64,000 bases of DNA, taken from NCBI RefSeq assembly GCF_901709675.1, contig NC_051102.1, positions 5,367,412 to 5,431,411 on the forward strand, read 5' to 3'. Every line of letters starts with the position of its first letter. Position 1 is the stretch's first letter. Origin of the DNA: Syngnathus acus (lineage: Eukaryota > Chordata > Actinopteri > Syngnathiformes > Syngnathidae). The position numbers and the translations under genes were made by a program. Below are positions 62,730 through 64,000 of this stretch, piece by piece. The notes beneath the pieces were generated by a model. That model did no database searches. It was not told where the DNA came from and saw only the letters and a program-made list of their open reading frames with translations.

Positions 62730-64000
62730 CTAGGGAGGGAGGAATGGCAAGCATTAGCATAGTATCATCATTGCAAGATGAGTTCCAGCTTTACATACAT
62801 ATCTTTTGAAGTGAGAGATATTTAAAAATGAAAAAATAAGCTTCAATCACAATTTTTTTCACATTTATATTTTTTACGTTTTTAAACCGGTCAATTTGAC
62901 CCACGAGAGTAGTTTAAAAGACAAAAGTGCATTTTCAGACTAAACGACAATGGTTCAGTTTCACTCACAATATCAACCAACTGTGACCACAAGGCCATGC
63001 GTGGGCATTTTGGAGCATGTCATTTGCAGACTGCCCTCAGTTGGAATTGCCAGGTGCGAGGTTCCGGTGGGGGAAATTAGCCAAGGCGCTTCTGCAGCAC
63101 AGCCGCTGGCGGACGATCGATAGCAAATAACATGAGAGCGGGTGACATTATCGATGCGCGGTATAGGACGACGTCGCACATCCCCGGCCGATCAATACGT
63201 ATGCGGTCCGACCCCGTCAGCAGGAGACAAATAAGGAAAAGAACGGAGGGGGTCGGGGAGGGTCAGGGTTGGGAAAGTGGCCATTGGTCCTGCATGTGAC
63301 TCGACACCAGAATTGGCTAGAGGTGACCAAAGTGCCAGGAGCGATGTCACACACCATCTGCCGCCCCACGGAGGCACCCTATCCCTTGTTTGCCAGTCAC
63401 GGCCGGAGCCCGGCCGGCTGCTCGCCGTTGTAGCGGGCCGCTTCCTAGCCAGCTCCAACACGTTGCGAGGGCAACGTGCCGGTTTGGAGGCGCGCGTATT
63501 GCGGTTTCAGAGCCATGGTTATTTATTTCCAGCTAATGCAACCACTGGCAACCCTTCTGGTGTGTTTTGTACACACGTCTCTGGATTAACTTGTCATTCT
63601 GTTTATTTTTGATTCATGTGTAAATTGTTTCTCAATGATAATTGACAAGAAAAAACACCGAGTATCTCGAAGCTATAAAAGTGGAAGTGAAAGTGAAAGC
63701 ACACTTATGAAGTAGTTGATAATAATGTCTATTATGTAGCTGTTGACAAAAGTTCAACCCTGCAACTGTTTGTATTACCATTACACCGTTGGAGGGAAAA
63801 AAAAACTGTTTCCAAATCAGAACGGCGTCTCCCTATGATCCTTCAATCAATCCAGCCAGTCAATCACTGGGACCCGAAACAGACTGAAATGTCTGAACAA
63901 ATAATTTTTTTCTTTTTCCTGATGTTTTCTTTACACGAGGACATCTCGCCGCTCTCCAATGCGCCACTTTAAATGCTAATTTTACTTGCTCCTTTTTATC
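62730..64000 (-). other. intron of the LAR-family phosphatase gene (window end)
   Basis: The exon starting at 62729 begins with an acceptor (CCCTAG). The next upstream exon should encode the segment just N-terminal of D1, and I cannot find it before the window ends. No other coding signal is supported. Confidence 0.6.

Overview
The window is vertebrate nuclear DNA, almost certainly from a teleost fish. Coding genes are split into many short GT-AG exons by compact introns. Two lines of evidence point to a fish: an ADMP ligand gene (the family is absent from placental mammals) and dispersed repeats of a familiar teleost type. Microsatellites are abundant and the intergenic DNA is AT-rich. A percomorph is likely; I cannot fix the species.

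Eight genes were reconstructed exon by exon, checking phase at each junction. On the left are cib3 (-, 2889-4946), admp (-, 5939-8203), and an unnamed secreted cysteine-rich protein with repeated VDVG-x-C modules (-, 10128-14412). Next come a NIM1-family kinase (+, 15899-17629) converging on a CC chemokine of CCL25 type (-, 18221-19206). After about 4 kb of microsatellites comes ranbp3 (+, 23900-30037, 17 exons). The right part has nrtn (neurturin, -, 45293-46535). It ends with the cytoplasmic half of a LAR-family receptor tyrosine phosphatase (-, 55947-62729), whose ectodomain exons lie beyond the window.

The most unusual structure is at about 31.73-37.64 kb. A 5.9-kb near-palindrome encloses about 15 copies of a 237-bp tandem unit. 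Each unit carries a roughly 35-bp perfect hairpin, and the copies are arranged in part as a 711-bp higher-order repeat. The core is bounded by CAGGGGTGTC-type inverted ends, so it looks like a foldback or hAT-derived satellite.

The remaining long gene-free stretches (0-2 kb, 19.9-23.7 kb, 37.6-45.3 kb, 46.5-54.7 kb) hold simple repeats, a 0.4-kb TA-flanked MITE, degenerate minisatellites and a telomere-like (CCCTAA-rich) array, with no supported gene. The genes do not form one pathway. Several encode secreted or surface signalling molecules: an ADMP ligand, a cysteine-rich secreted protein beside it, a chemokine, a neurotrophic factor and a receptor phosphatase. The combination of cib3, ccl25-like, ranbp3 and nrtn recalls human 19p13.
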